Source: Lentibacillus sp. JNUCC-1 (GTDB lineage: Bacteria; Bacillota; Bacilli; Bacillales; Amphibacillaceae). From it: a DNA stretch of 64,000 nucleotides. A model generated the notes under the pieces. It did not search any database. It had not been told where the DNA came from and saw only the letters and a program-made list of their open reading frames with translations. The stretch lies in assembly GCF_009741735.1 (NCBI RefSeq), contig NZ_WHOH01000001.1, forward strand, positions 2,108,001 through 2,172,000. The letters run 5' to 3'. Position numbers and translations under genes: made by a program. Each line of letters begins with the position of its first letter. Position 1 is the stretch's first letter. Shown here piece after piece: positions 16,209 to 24,886 of this stretch.

Positions 16209-17647
16209 ATGCACAGGCATTATTTCCATTGGTTTTATTGCTGTTAATCATTTTCGTTTCCGGTCTCTGGGTATCCAGACGTTTGCAAACATCAACATCA
16301 TTTTTACATGACTATTTTCTCGGCGGCCGCAGCATGGGCGGGTTTATGCTCGCCATGACCATGACAGCTACATATGGCAGTGCCAGCAGCTTCATTGGCG
16401 GTCCTGGAACGGCTTATGTTCAAGGACTGGGCTGGGTGCTGCTCGCGATGACTCAGGTTGCCACAGGTTATTTCGTACTTATGGTTCTGGGCAAAAAATT
16501 CGCCATAGTGACGCGTCGTTTTGATTCAGTAACGATGGTTGACTTCTTGAAAGAACGCTACCAGTCAAAATGGGTAGTGCTTCTCTCAGCAATCAGCATT
16601 ATTTTATTTTTGTTCTCGGTAATGGCTGCTCAATGGATCGGGGGCGCACGTCTCATTGAATCCTTGACAGGGCTGTCTTATCTCGGAGCCTTATTTATCT
16701 TTGCTGCATCGGTTCTGATCTATGTCACGATCGGAGGATTCCGTGCCGTTGCACTTACAGACGCCATACAGGGAACGATTATGTTTGTTGGGACGCTTAT
16801 TTTACTCTTTGCGGTCATTATGGCAGGTGGGGGGATCCCCAACATCATGGCAGCCCTCCAGGCAGAGAACCCCAACCTGGTTACACCGTACGGGGCTGAG
16901 AAAACATTGACACCGGCCTATGTATCCTCTTTTTGGATTCTAGTCGGCGTCGGCGTTGTTGCCCTACCGCAAATCGCTGTCAGGGCGATGTCATATAAAA
17001 GCACCCGGGCCATGCACCGGGGGATTATCATTGGAACGGTTGTTGTTGGATTTATTATGCTGAATATGCATTTAATCGGTGTGTTTGCCCGTCCCATTCT
17101 ACCAGGTATAGAAGTCGGAGATAAAGTCATGCCACTCATTGCGCTTGAAGTGATGCCGCCGTGGCTCGCGGGTGCGGTTCTGGCAGCTCCGATGGCGGCC
17201 ATCATGTCTACAGTGGATTCACTGCTTCTTCTGGTCAGTTCATCCGTTGTCAAGGATGTCTATTTGAACTATATTGATCCAAAAGCGTCGGGTAAGCGCA
17301 TTAAAGGAATGAGTATCGGGATTACCGCTCTACTCGGCGTCATCGTTTTTATTATGGCGATTGACCCACCGCAATTAATTATCTGGCTGAATCTATTTGG
17401 ATTTGGCGGCCTGGAAGCTGTATTCCTCTGGCCCGTTATCATGGGATTGTATTGGAAAAAGGGTAACAAATATGGGGCATTAACATCCATGTTTGTCGGC
17501 CTCGGTCTATATATCGTGTCTTATTACTATTTCCCAAGCCCATTCGGCCTTCACACAGTTGTCATGCCGGTCGTTGCATCTTTCGTGGCCTACGTGCTGG
17601 TTAGTCTGGCGACAGTAAGGAAGACGGGGCTTGCTACGGGTATTTGA
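16205..17647 (+). CDS. panF: Sodium/pantothenate symporter
   Basis: 480 residues of the solute:sodium symporter family, about 13 membrane helices. Landmarks: DYFLGGRSMGGFMLAMTM near residue 40, TATYGSASSFIGGPG, IGGFRAVALTDAIQG in the middle, and VLAAPMAAIMSTVDSLLLL, which includes the sodium-site Ser residues. Pairing with yhdT and close similarity in pattern to E. coli PanF support pantothenate as the substrate, feeding coenzyme A synthesis. The frame is complete. Confidence 0.93.
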   Translation: MNAQALFPLVLLLLIIFVSGLWVSRRLQTSTSFLHDYFLGGRSMGGFMLAMTMTATYGSASSFIGGPGTAYVQGLGWVLLAMTQVATGYFVLMVLGKKFAIVTRRFDSVTMVDFLKERYQSKWVVLLSAISIILFLFSVMAAQWIGGARLIESLTGLSYLGALFIFAASVLIYVTIGGFRAVALTDAIQGTIMFVGTLILLFAVIMAGGGIPNIMAALQAENPNLVTPYGAEKTLTPAYVSSFWILVGVGVVALPQIAVRAMSYKSTRAMHRGIIIGTVVVGFIMLNMHLIGVFARPILPGIEVGDKVMPLIALEVMPPWLAGAVLAAPMAAIMSTVDSLLLLVSSSVVKDVYLNYIDPKASGKRIKGMSIGITALLGVIVFIMAIDPPQLIIWLNLFGFGGLEAVFLWPVIMGLYWKKGNKYGALTSMFVGLGLYIVSYYYFPSPFGLHTVVMPVVASFVAYVLVSLATVRKTGLATGI

Positions 17648-17733
17648 TTATTGAATAACGATTTACATCTGGGTCAGTCTCGTTCTCTGAAAAGGATAAG
17701 ACTGGCCCATCTAATATTGAGGGAGGTTTAAAA

Positions 17734-17919
17734 ATGGCAGGATCTCTGATAGGTTCTATTATTCTCTGGATTATAGGCCTATTCATTTTGTATATCGTCA
17801 TTTCTACTGCTGTAAAAGATGGCATTAACAAATCATTTGTTGGCCAATTTATAGAAGAGAAACATGAGATTAAAGAGACCAAGAAATCATTCCTCGATCA
17901 TGATTTGGATAATGAATAA
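17734..17919 (+). CDS. Small single-helix membrane protein
   Basis: 61 residues: an N-terminal membrane helix (LIGSIILWIIGLFILYIVIS) and a charged C-terminal part rich in Lys and Glu (FIEEKHEIKETKKSF). GGGAGG stands upstream with good spacing. A dyad (TGGGTCAGTCT...AGACTGGCCCA, 17670-17710) lies between panF and this gene; it has no long T run, so it may be a weak terminator or processing site. No function known. Confidence 0.65.
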   Translation: MAGSLIGSIILWIIGLFILYIVISTAVKDGINKSFVGQFIEEKHEIKETKKSFLDHDLDNE

Positions 17920-18010
17920 TAAGATGAGTTGCTAAGGAAGTTTATGCCTATTTTTATCGAGATAATAGAGGTTGGCAGATGGTCACCTTAATAATAACTT
18001 GGAGGTTACT

Positions 18011-18166
18011 ATGCTAAAAGAAGCAACATCACAAGAAGCGATTGAAGCTGAAAGTCTCGCGTTATTACTCTGGCAGGGACAGCCATTGAAATCGTTTGTT
18101 CAGGAAATGACTGACCTTATTGATAAGACTGTTAACGAACTCAGTTGTGAAAAAGTGGCATCGTAA
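18011..18166 (+). CDS. 51-residue hypothetical protein
   Basis: Start chosen at ATG 18011 because TTGGAGG lies directly before it. The product (MLKEATSQEAIEAESLALLL to SCEKVAS) is acidic and helical, with a hydrophobic patch LALLLWQGQPL. No membrane helix or family recognised. Confidence 0.5.
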   Translation: MLKEATSQEAIEAESLALLLWQGQPLKSFVQEMTDLIDKTVNELSCEKVAS

Positions 18167-18252
18167 AATAATTCTGTTGGTGAATTCTTAAATCATTCAT
18201 ATTTGTCTACATAGCCAGTTCATGTATAAAAGATTAAGAGGAGGTGGGGGCA

Positions 18253-18642
18253 ATGAGCGGCATTGTATTGTTTGACGGGGTTTGTCATTTTTGTGATGCG
18301 AGTGTGCAGTTTATAATCAAGCGAGACCCTCACCGTCACTTTAAGTTTGCTTCGTTGCAAAGTGAAGTAGGGGAGCGTCTGCTTCTTGAGTATGGTGTGC
18401 CTCAGGATACCGATAGTTTTGTCCTTATCGATCAAGGGAGGGCCTTTATTCAATCAACAGCTGCTTTGAAAATGTGTCGCTATCTGCGTTTCCCTTGGAA
18501 GATCTTCTATGCATTTTTGCTCGTGCCCAGGCCGATTAGAGACTTTTTCTATAATGTGGTTGCGAAAAACAGGTATCGCTGGTTTGGCAAGAAAGAAGCG
18601 TGCACATTGCCAACTGTGGAAGATAAAGAACGTTTTTTATAA
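18253..18642 (+). CDS. Thiol-disulfide oxidoreductase, DCC family
   Basis: 130 residues of the DCC family (DUF393). It starts IVLFDGVCHFCDASVQFIIKRDP, with the family's Asp and the CxxC pair C-H-F-C; later YLRFPWKIFYAFLLVPRPIRDFFYNVVAKNRYRWFGK is the typical aromatic and basic block. AGGAGG is nine bases before the ATG at 18253. Predicted redox activity rests on the CxxC motif; the partner is unknown. Confidence 0.92.
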   Translation: MSGIVLFDGVCHFCDASVQFIIKRDPHRHFKFASLQSEVGERLLLEYGVPQDTDSFVLIDQGRAFIQSTAALKMCRYLRFPWKIFYAFLLVPRPIRDFFYNVVAKNRYRWFGKKEACTLPTVEDKERFL

Positions 18643-18740
18643 GTCTCTGGACTGAGACAAAATCATTCCGACGCTTGGTGCTTCATTGAAAAGGCTTATG
18701 TATACTTAATATAAGACCAAAAAGATGGGGCGGGGTGACG

Positions 18741-19763
18741 ATGGAGAAAAAAAGTGTTTTTAAAACGGTGGTAGACAGCATCTGGAAGGAAGTTCACGAT
18801 ACTCCTGAAAAGACGATAAAGGAGGCCTCTGTTGAAATTGGTGATCTTACGGATTTGATGATAGAAACAGACATGACCAATGTAGAGGTTAAGCTTCACA
18901 ATCAAGACAGAGTGGATATGGTATTGGAGAGTTTTGCTGAAGGACCTGAACTGGAACACGACTTCGATGATCACCAGGGCCGGATCTATGCCAAACGTTC
19001 CGACCAAAAGAAAAGAAACTTTCATTTTGGTTTTTTACCTGCATGTCGTCTGCAAGTTACGGTTCCGGCTGATGTTGCAGAACGCTGGTCGGTTAAAACA
19101 ACATCCGGCAATATTCAAATGGGTGAAATTCAGGCTGAAGTGATTGCATTGCAAGCCACTTCCGGTAATATTGAGCTAGCTGAAATAAACGCCCCGGAAA
19201 TATCATTAAAAGCTTCTTCAGGAAATATGCAAATGCACCATATACAATGTGATCAAGCAGAAGTTATATTGAGTTCGGGGAATATGAACATCCTAAACTT
19301 GAAAACAAATTCATTGCTGCTGAAAGCGTCCTCAGGAAATATGCGATTAGAGCAAATTCGAGTTGGGGACAAGGTGGAATGCAAACTATCGTCTGGGCAT
19401 ATCAGAGGTGAAAATATTCAAGCGGCTGAGTGGACGGTTAAATTATCCTCAGGTCATGCGAAAATACATGGTTTTAGCGGTCATGCTATGGGGCGTATCA
19501 GCTCTGGTAAACTGGATTTCGGTGTTAAAGGAGACAGCTCGCTTGATTTAACGTCCACAAGCGGTCATATCAGCGTTACGTTTGAAGAAACGCCAGATGC
19601 TGCCTTTAACATATCAGCGCCTCCTGAAAACATCAGTACAAACTTATCATTTGAACATGTTCATAGGCAGGGTGCGAGGCAGACAGCTGTCATTGGCAAT
19701 GGGACACAGTCTTTTAAACTGAAAACCTCAACAGGGCGCATCAGAATCTCGGACTCCAGATAG
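18741..19763 (+). CDS. DUF4097 family protein, beta-solenoid
   Basis: About 340 residues. After a helical start, the core has at least nine repeats built around TTSGNIQMGEIQ, ATSGNIELAEIN, ASSGNMQMHHIQ, SSGNMNILNL, ASSGNMRLEQI, SSGHIRGENI and SSGHAKIHGF, about 20 residues apart. This is the right-handed solenoid of DUF4097 (putative adhesin, YvlB-like in Bacillus). There is no signal peptide or anchor, so it is probably cytoplasmic; YvlB-type proteins are linked to envelope stress genes. ATG 18741 after GGGGCGGGG is the likely start. A terminator follows. Confidence 0.85.
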   Translation: MEKKSVFKTVVDSIWKEVHDTPEKTIKEASVEIGDLTDLMIETDMTNVEVKLHNQDRVDMVLESFAEGPELEHDFDDHQGRIYAKRSDQKKRNFHFGFLPACRLQVTVPADVAERWSVKTTSGNIQMGEIQAEVIALQATSGNIELAEINAPEISLKASSGNMQMHHIQCDQAEVILSSGNMNILNLKTNSLLLKASSGNMRLEQIRVGDKVECKLSSGHIRGENIQAAEWTVKLSSGHAKIHGFSGHAMGRISSGKLDFGVKGDSSLDLTSTSGHISVTFEETPDAAFNISAPPENISTNLSFEHVHRQGARQTAVIGNGTQSFKLKTSTGRIRISDSR

Positions 19764-19773
19764 GTCATCACAA

Positions 19774-19813
19774 AATAATCCCCAAGTGCAACGGCAGCAC
19801 TTAGGGGATTATT
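19774..19813. terminator. Bidirectional intrinsic terminator
   Basis: AATAATCCCCAAGTGC pairs with GCACTTAGGGGATTATT around a seven-base loop, between convergent genes. Confidence 0.93.
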
Positions 19814-19822
19814 CTATCGTAT

Positions 19823-21822
19823 TTAATTTTTCGTTTCTGTCCTGTTGAGTTCATCCCTGGAAAACGAGACAAAGTATTCAAGCGTTTCAGGATTCTTCAA
19901 AGAACCATGATTGACGACTTTATCAGGAGATTGCCCCATTAAAATCTTTTTAATCGGCACCTCAAGCTTCTTGCCGTTTAACGTCACAGGTAAATCGGAC
20001 ACCTCATAAATCGCTGTTGGCGCATGGCGTGGTGAACATTGGGTTCTGATTTCTTTTACAATGAATTGCTTTACCTCATCGGTCAGTTCATAACCGTCCT
20101 TCATTTGAACAAACAAGGGCACAAAGGAATCATCTCCATATGGGACGTCAACGATCAAACTGTCAGCAATGCCCGAGACGGTGTCAACGGCCCTGTAGAT
20201 CTCACTCGTGCCAATCCGGATGCCGCCTTTGTTAATGGTGGCGTCTGAGCGGCCATAGATCACACATGTGCCCTGTCGGTAACTTTCAAGTAATCACCAT
20301 GCCGCCAAATTCCGTCATACATATCAAAATAACTGTCATGCATGCGGCTGCCGTCAGGATCATTCCAAAAATAGATCGGCATGGACGGGAAAGGTTCTGT
20401 CAGAACAAGTTCTCCAACGTCTTCAATCAATGGGCGCCCCTCGTCATCAAAGCTTTCAATCTTTGCACCTAGCCCGCGGCATTGGAGCTCCCCTGCATAC
20501 ACCGGCAATGTAGGCACGCCAAGAATAAATGCCGTACAAACATCTGTCCCACCGCTGGCTGATGCAATCCAGAGATCTTCTTTTACATGATCATAACACC
20601 ATTGGAAACCCTCAGGCGGAAGGGGTGATCCGGTTGAACTGATATTTTTTAAATGGGATAAGTCATATTGTGCGCCTGGATTCAATGTATCATCTTTCAT
20701 GCATGCGGTGATATAGCTGGCACTCGTTCCAAAGACGGTCATCTTTGTTTCCTCAGCGAACGCCCATAGCATTTTCACATCGGGATAACCAGGGCTCCCG
20801 TCATATAAAATGATCCTACTGCCTGTAAGCAAACCGCCCACAAGAAAGTTCCACATCATCCAACCGGTCGTTGTAAACCAGAAAAAGCGTTCATCAGGTC
20901 CGAGATCCATATGGAAGGTGAGAGCTTTCAGGTGTTCAAGCAAAATCCCGCCCTGGCTTTGTACAATCGGTTTTGGTGCACCAGTTGTGCCGGAAGAAAA
21001 GAGTACCCATAACGGATCATTAAATGGCACACGGGTATAAGTCACCTCGCTGTCATTTGCGTGTTGAACGATATCCTCCCAATGGACAGGCTGTTTTAAC
21101 TGAGAAAAATCAGCATCTTTATTTAAAAATGGGATGGTGATCGTGGCTTCGAGTGTCGGCAGTTCGTCTTGAATTTGTTCAATGGTATCCAACCTGTTAA
21201 AAGCTTTGCCATTATAGCTGTATCCATCGACGGTGATCATCACTTTTGGTTCAATTTGTTTGAATCGGTCAATGACACTCTCAGTGCCGAAGTCAGGTGA
21301 AGCACTCGACCAGATGGCTCCAAGACTGGCCACGGCTAAAAACGAGGCAATGGTTTCATGTATATTCGACACGTACGCTACCACTCGATCGCCTTTTCGT
21401 ACACCGAGCATTTTTAACGTCTGTTGAACCGCGGCCGTGTTTCGGTAGAGCTCACCCCAAGAGAGTTCCGCCGTATTTCGCATTTCAGAAGCGTGAATAA
21501 TTGCCGGTTCATCCCAATTGCGGTCCCGGAAAATATGCTCTGTGTAATTGACGGTCGTCTCCGGGAACCAACGTGCTCCAGGCATGCCGTGTGTCGTGAG
21601 TACGGTTTTGTATGGATGATCTGACTGCAGGTCAAAGTAATCCCAGATCGACGCCCAGAATCCTTCAATATCGTTGACAGACCACTTCCATAGATCGTGA
21701 TAACCGCTGAAATCCTTCCCCTGTTTGTCTTTAAGCCATTGCATATAGGTCTGTATGTTGGAGGCTTGTTTTCGCTTGGAATCAGGCTCCCACAACAATG
21801 TGCCTTCCTTAATATGTGACAT
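19823..21822 (-). pseudogene. Acetoacetyl-CoA synthetase, frameshifted
   Basis: Acetoacetate-CoA ligase of the ANL superfamily, about 665 residues when joined. The first part (MSHIKEGTLLWEPDSKRKQA to HGDYLKVTDR) has the AMP-binding loop LFSSGTTGAPKP and GGTDVCTAF; the second (VIYGRSDATINKGGIRIGTS to the end) has the C-terminal lysine region NGKKLEVPIKK. The break is at CCC 20271-20273; one more C gives TDRGTCVIYGRSD, a natural continuation. ATG 21822 follows GGGGAG. A cre-like site lies upstream. Without repair, the catalytic C-domain would be missing. Confidence 0.9.
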
Positions 21823-21863
21823 ATCATCCACTCCCCATCATCTATCTGTACCTTCCATTATAT

Positions 21864-21877
21864 TGGAAACGTTTACC
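21864..21877 (-). promoter_or_regulatory. Possible CcpA cre site
   Basis: TGGAAACGTTTACC, 42 bases before the acetoacetyl-CoA synthetase start, fits the cre palindrome with two mismatches. Carbon catabolite control of acyl-CoA synthetase genes is known in Bacillus. Confidence 0.4.
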
Positions 21878-22052
21878 GACTGCAAAGAGATCATTACCTC
21901 AAAACAAGCCAAGCCCAAGACTGATTAACACATCCACAAACTTCCCATCTCAGTAGACACAAACAGCGAACCAAAGAAAACTTTATAAACCTACATAAAA
22001 ATTCTCGGGGAAGTTTTAAGTTACGACTTATATGGCAATTTCATGTGATTTT

Positions 22053-22145
22053 CCGATATATGAGTTGAAAACGCCGATATACACTTCAAAAATTCCGATA
22101 TAACCTCAGAATTTCCGATATCGCATGCAAAATTTCCGATATATC
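22053..22145. repeat. 21-bp-period motif array B
   Basis: CCGATAT cores start at 22053, 22074, 22095, 22115 and 22136 (spacings 21, 21, 20, 21) with A/T-rich sequence such as GCAAAATTT before them. It lies upstream of the synthetase gene and just before the second inverted-repeat element. It shares its core with array E at 50.7 kb. Confidence 0.88.
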
Positions 22146-22170
22146 CAAATTGAACCATATATGTTTGTGA

Positions 22171-22349
22171 GAGCGTCGTGATTTCCGCTGCGGGAAGTCG
22201 CTTTAACTTTATCACAGCTCAAGTGCGACATCTGTTCAAGAAAACCACTTAAACAGTGTCTTCTAGCCGCGGGCACGGCCTCAGCCTCCTTGCCCCGGCA
22301 AGGGGTATGTCGACGTTGCCCGCAAAGGGCGGTCTTAGTCGACCCTCCC
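22171..22349. repeat. Inverted-repeat element copy 2, left fragment
   Basis: GTGATTTCCGCTGCGGGAAG through GGTCTTAGTCGACCCTCC is nearly identical to 10958-11130 of copy 1. It stops at the IS110-family insertion; the next bases of the element reappear at about 24210. Confidence 0.9.
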
Positions 22350-22813
22350 TCTATATAATTAAAATATCTCCAAAATGCTCTTACTTTCTTAGAATTACTC
22401 AAACACTTCATTGACATATTGAATGCGGGTTGAGTATCAGGTGTTGATTTCGGAAATTTCGGACGTAGTCTATGCCATCCTAACGCCCAAATTGTGAACA
22501 TTTGGTGACAAGAGACGTGATAACCGTGCTGAAAATCTCCACACAACTTATGGTCGCTCACCCTCCCATGTATCACGGGATTATTATCCATACATTCCTT
22601 CGTCCTGCGTATCCACAAGGTGGAGGTCGGAAATGCTCCTTAGCTGGGTCTATTGCCCGAATGGGTTAAATAAGCTCCGACTCTGCACTATTGGTGTTTG
22701 TTCAATCCTAAGGCCATCAGATGCATTTGTTGAAACATCCCAAATGAATTAAAAAGGTTTATTAATCGCTCATTCAGAACCACTTATCTACGTGGAGTAG
22801 TTAACATCAATAT
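22350..22813 (-). ncRNA. Candidate bridge/seek RNA region of the IS110-family element
   Basis: About 460 bases between the transposase stop and the element border contain no plausible gene. In IS1111-type members the guide RNA is encoded on this side; in IS110-type members it lies before the transposase, where here only about 110 bases are available. Exact RNA ends cannot be drawn by eye. Confidence 0.4.
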
Positions 22814-24097
22814 TCATGCCACCTGACTTGTTTGTAATTCAGGTAGTCCTTGTAGTAGTTTACTTCCATCAAATTCACACTGCTTCGTGCCAATGGCGAA
22901 TAAGACACGTATCAACTTACCGCACAAAGCGATCAGAGATTGTTGCTTTTTCAAAGGACGATCGGGACGCGTGGTGTAATAATGATGCAATGTCTTGAAC
23001 GTCGAATTATGTGCTACCAGTGGGCGCACAGCTAAATAGATCGCTCTTCTCAATCGCTTGCGTCCACGCTTGTCTATTCGTGTTTGCCCTTTGAATTTAC
23101 CCGAGCTGTGTTCTTTTAAGGATAGACCAGCCATACTTACAATTTGCTGGGGATGACTGTAGTTGGAGAGGTCTCCGACCTCGGCGAAAAACGTGGCCAC
23201 TGTCGTGGGACCAATGCCTTTAATAGCCATCATTTCTTTAGCTCCAGGTAGATCTGTTATAAGTGTTTCGATCTCTTTATCCAATGACACAAGTTGTTGG
23301 TTGTACAATTCATATTGATCAAGCAGAGTCTGTAATTCCTGCCTGGCAAAGCGCAAACCTATCTGAACACCAATGCTTTTCTGGGCAGCTTGGACAAGCT
23401 GATTGGCACGTTTGATGCCCACACCACTTTTAACGACTGTTTTCCACGTTGAAAGCACGTCTTCAGGGGTCATATCCTGAATATCAGATGGGAATGGGAA
23501 TTCACGCAGTGTACAAATAGCTGTCTTACCATTCCAGTCATTAAACACATCATCAAACTCCGGAAAATACCGTTGTATGGCGTTTTGGATGCGTCCTTCG
23601 ACAATCATCAGCTGTTTGGTGAGTTGATCTCGTAATTTAATCCCTTCCCTTAACTCGGCATAAACACCGTCAAGAAGGTTCGGTACAGAGTATCGACCAT
23701 CCTTAACCATCTGTGCAATAACACGTGCGTCTTTCGTATCATTTTTTGTGGGCGAATTGTCGTCCAGCTCTTTGCTTTTTTTAACATGCATCGGGTTAAC
23801 TAACACAAAGTCATAACCTTTGGCGTTCAGGTAGTAGGCTAGACTCTTCCAAAAGTGGCCAGTCGGTTCAACGCCAAACATGACATGTGTCTTTTGGTTT
23901 TCCTCTTGAAGCCTAGCTACCCAATCAAGCAGCTTTTGATAACCGTGTATTCGATTTTCAAAGATCAATCGTTTGCCAAATTCAATACCTCGATAATCTT
24001 GTGCGCGAGCTACGTGTTTGTCTTTTGCGATGTCAATCCCCACGATCAATGTGGATTCTGTGATTTGCGCGATTTTGTGATTTTGGTTATAATTCAT
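22814..24097 (-). CDS. IS110-family transposase (DEDD recombinase)
   Basis: 427 residues. The N-terminal RuvC-like DEDD domain has LIVGIDIAKDKHVARAQ (D22), GVEPTGHFWKSL with the Glu, and SPTKNDTKDARVIAQM with two Asp. The C-terminal transposase_20 domain contains MMAIKGIGPTTVATFFAEVG, and SMAGLSLKEHSSGKFKGQ with the catalytic-type serines. ATG 24097 follows AAGGAGGA, so the 28 residues upstream are not used. IS110 enzymes recombine DNA guided by a bridge/seek RNA. All motifs are intact, so it may be active. Confidence 0.93.
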   Translation of the reverse strand: MNYNQNHKIAQITESTLIVGIDIAKDKHVARAQDYRGIEFGKRLIFENRIHGYQKLLDWVARLQEENQKTHVMFGVEPTGHFWKSLAYYLNAKGYDFVLVNPMHVKKSKELDDNSPTKNDTKDARVIAQMVKDGRYSVPNLLDGVYAELREGIKLRDQLTKQLMIVEGRIQNAIQRYFPEFDDVFNDWNGKTAICTLREFPFPSDIQDMTPEDVLSTWKTVVKSGVGIKRANQLVQAAQKSIGVQIGLRFARQELQTLLDQYELYNQQLVSLDKEIETLITDLPGAKEMMAIKGIGPTTVATFFAEVGDLSNYSHPQQIVSMAGLSLKEHSSGKFKGQTRIDKRGRKRLRRAIYLAVRPLVAHNSTFKTLHHYYTTRPDRPLKKQQSLIALCGKLIRVLFAIGTKQCEFDGSKLLQGLPELQTSQVA

Positions 24098-24209
24098 TGC
24101 GAGTCCTCCTTGGTATTTATTTAATTCGGGGTCATGATCATGACACCCTGTACTATACCAAGAGGGCTCTTTTCTGTTCAAACCTCAAATTTCTTCATTA
24201 CAGGAATGC

Positions 24210-24296
24210 TCCTTAATGTACTCGCTGTGGGGTCTTCGGACTCGTGCTGTTCCCGCAGGAGTCGACTTCCCTCCGCTCCAATCACTTTATGTTATT
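24210..24296. repeat. Inverted-repeat element copy 2, middle fragment
   Basis: TTAATGTACTCGCTGTGGGG to CTCCAATCACTTTATG is the continuation of copy 2, matching 11129-11208 of copy 1. It lies between the IS110- and IS3-family insertions. Confidence 0.9.
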
Positions 24297-24376
24297 AAGT
24301 GGCCCCCCTCTGTTAGGATAGTTGTCGTACGAGGCAAACGTGGTATGATTAACTAAATAACACGGAGGTCATCGTA

Positions 24377-24886
24377 ATGACAAATAATGGGATACGTTAT
24401 TCAGAAGAACGAAAGGCTGCGATAGTGAAGCGGATGATGCCACCACAAAATGAATCCGTAAAGGCATTAAGTGAGGAAGTAGGTATTTCCGACGCAACGT
24501 TGTATAAATGGCGGAAAGAGGCCAGGGAGTCAGGTGCGGCAACACCTGGAAACGGACAAAACAGCGACCGTTGGTGCAGTGAAGATAAGTTTTTGATTGT
24601 TATGGAAACATATGCCATGAATGAGGAGGAGATAGCGGAGTATTGCCGCAAGAAAGGCTTGTACCGTGAACAGATTAATGCTTGGCAACAAGTTTGCCTT
24701 CAGGCAAACGGCAATGCTTTTAACCAAGCCAAAGCGTTAACTGGACAACTAAAAGAGGAAAAACAGCGATCCAAAACATTGGAAAAGGATCTTCAAAAAA
24801 AGGAGAAGGCGCTGGCAGAAGCTGCCGCATTGTTACTCCTAAGAAAAAAGGCCCGAGCGATTTGGGGGGACCAAGAGGACGAATGA
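24377..24886 (+). CDS. IS3-family OrfA (DNA-binding subunit)
   Basis: 169 residues. A helix-turn-helix (VKALSEEVGISDATLYKWRK) is followed by a second HTH-like region and a long coiled coil (AKALTGQLKEEKQRSKTLEK) that probably mediates multimerisation. CACGGAGG stands before the ATG. OrfA alone usually acts as a regulator; the active transposase is the OrfAB fusion made by -1 frameshifting at 24844-24850. Confidence 0.92.
   Translation: MTNNGIRYSEERKAAIVKRMMPPQNESVKALSEEVGISDATLYKWRKEARESGAATPGNGQNSDRWCSEDKFLIVMETYAMNEEEIAEYCRKKGLYREQINAWQQVCLQANGNAFNQAKALTGQLKEEKQRSKTLEKDLQKKEKALAEAAALLLLRKKARAIWGDQEDE
24844..24850 (+). other. Programmed -1 frameshift site (A6G)
   Basis: A-AAA-AAG in the OrfA frame, the canonical IS3-type slippery heptamer. 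A -1 shift here enters exactly the frame of OrfB. GGGGGGA at 24864-24870 downstream could help pausing. Confidence 0.85.

Larger units (their letters stand above)
22350..24209 (-). mobile_element. IS110-family element (IS1111-like layout)
   Basis: Bounds come from comparing the interrupted repeat with copies 1 and 3: the repeat is left after GACCCTCC and resumes at CTCCTTAATG. CTCC is present at both junctions, consistent with a short recombination core and no target duplication. Inside are one transposase gene on the minus strand, about 110 bases before its start codon and about 460 bases after its stop. The long 3' region is the arrangement of the IS1111 group. Confidence 0.8.

Noticed and set aside
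17668..17712. Strong terminator after panF
   Set aside because: The dyad is good but lacks a T run on either side, so it is only mentioned with the next gene.
22106..22618. 170-codon minus-strand frame crossing the repeat and the IS110 border
   Set aside because: It spans an insertion junction and repeat sequence that is unrelated in coding sense, with no ribosome site; not a gene.
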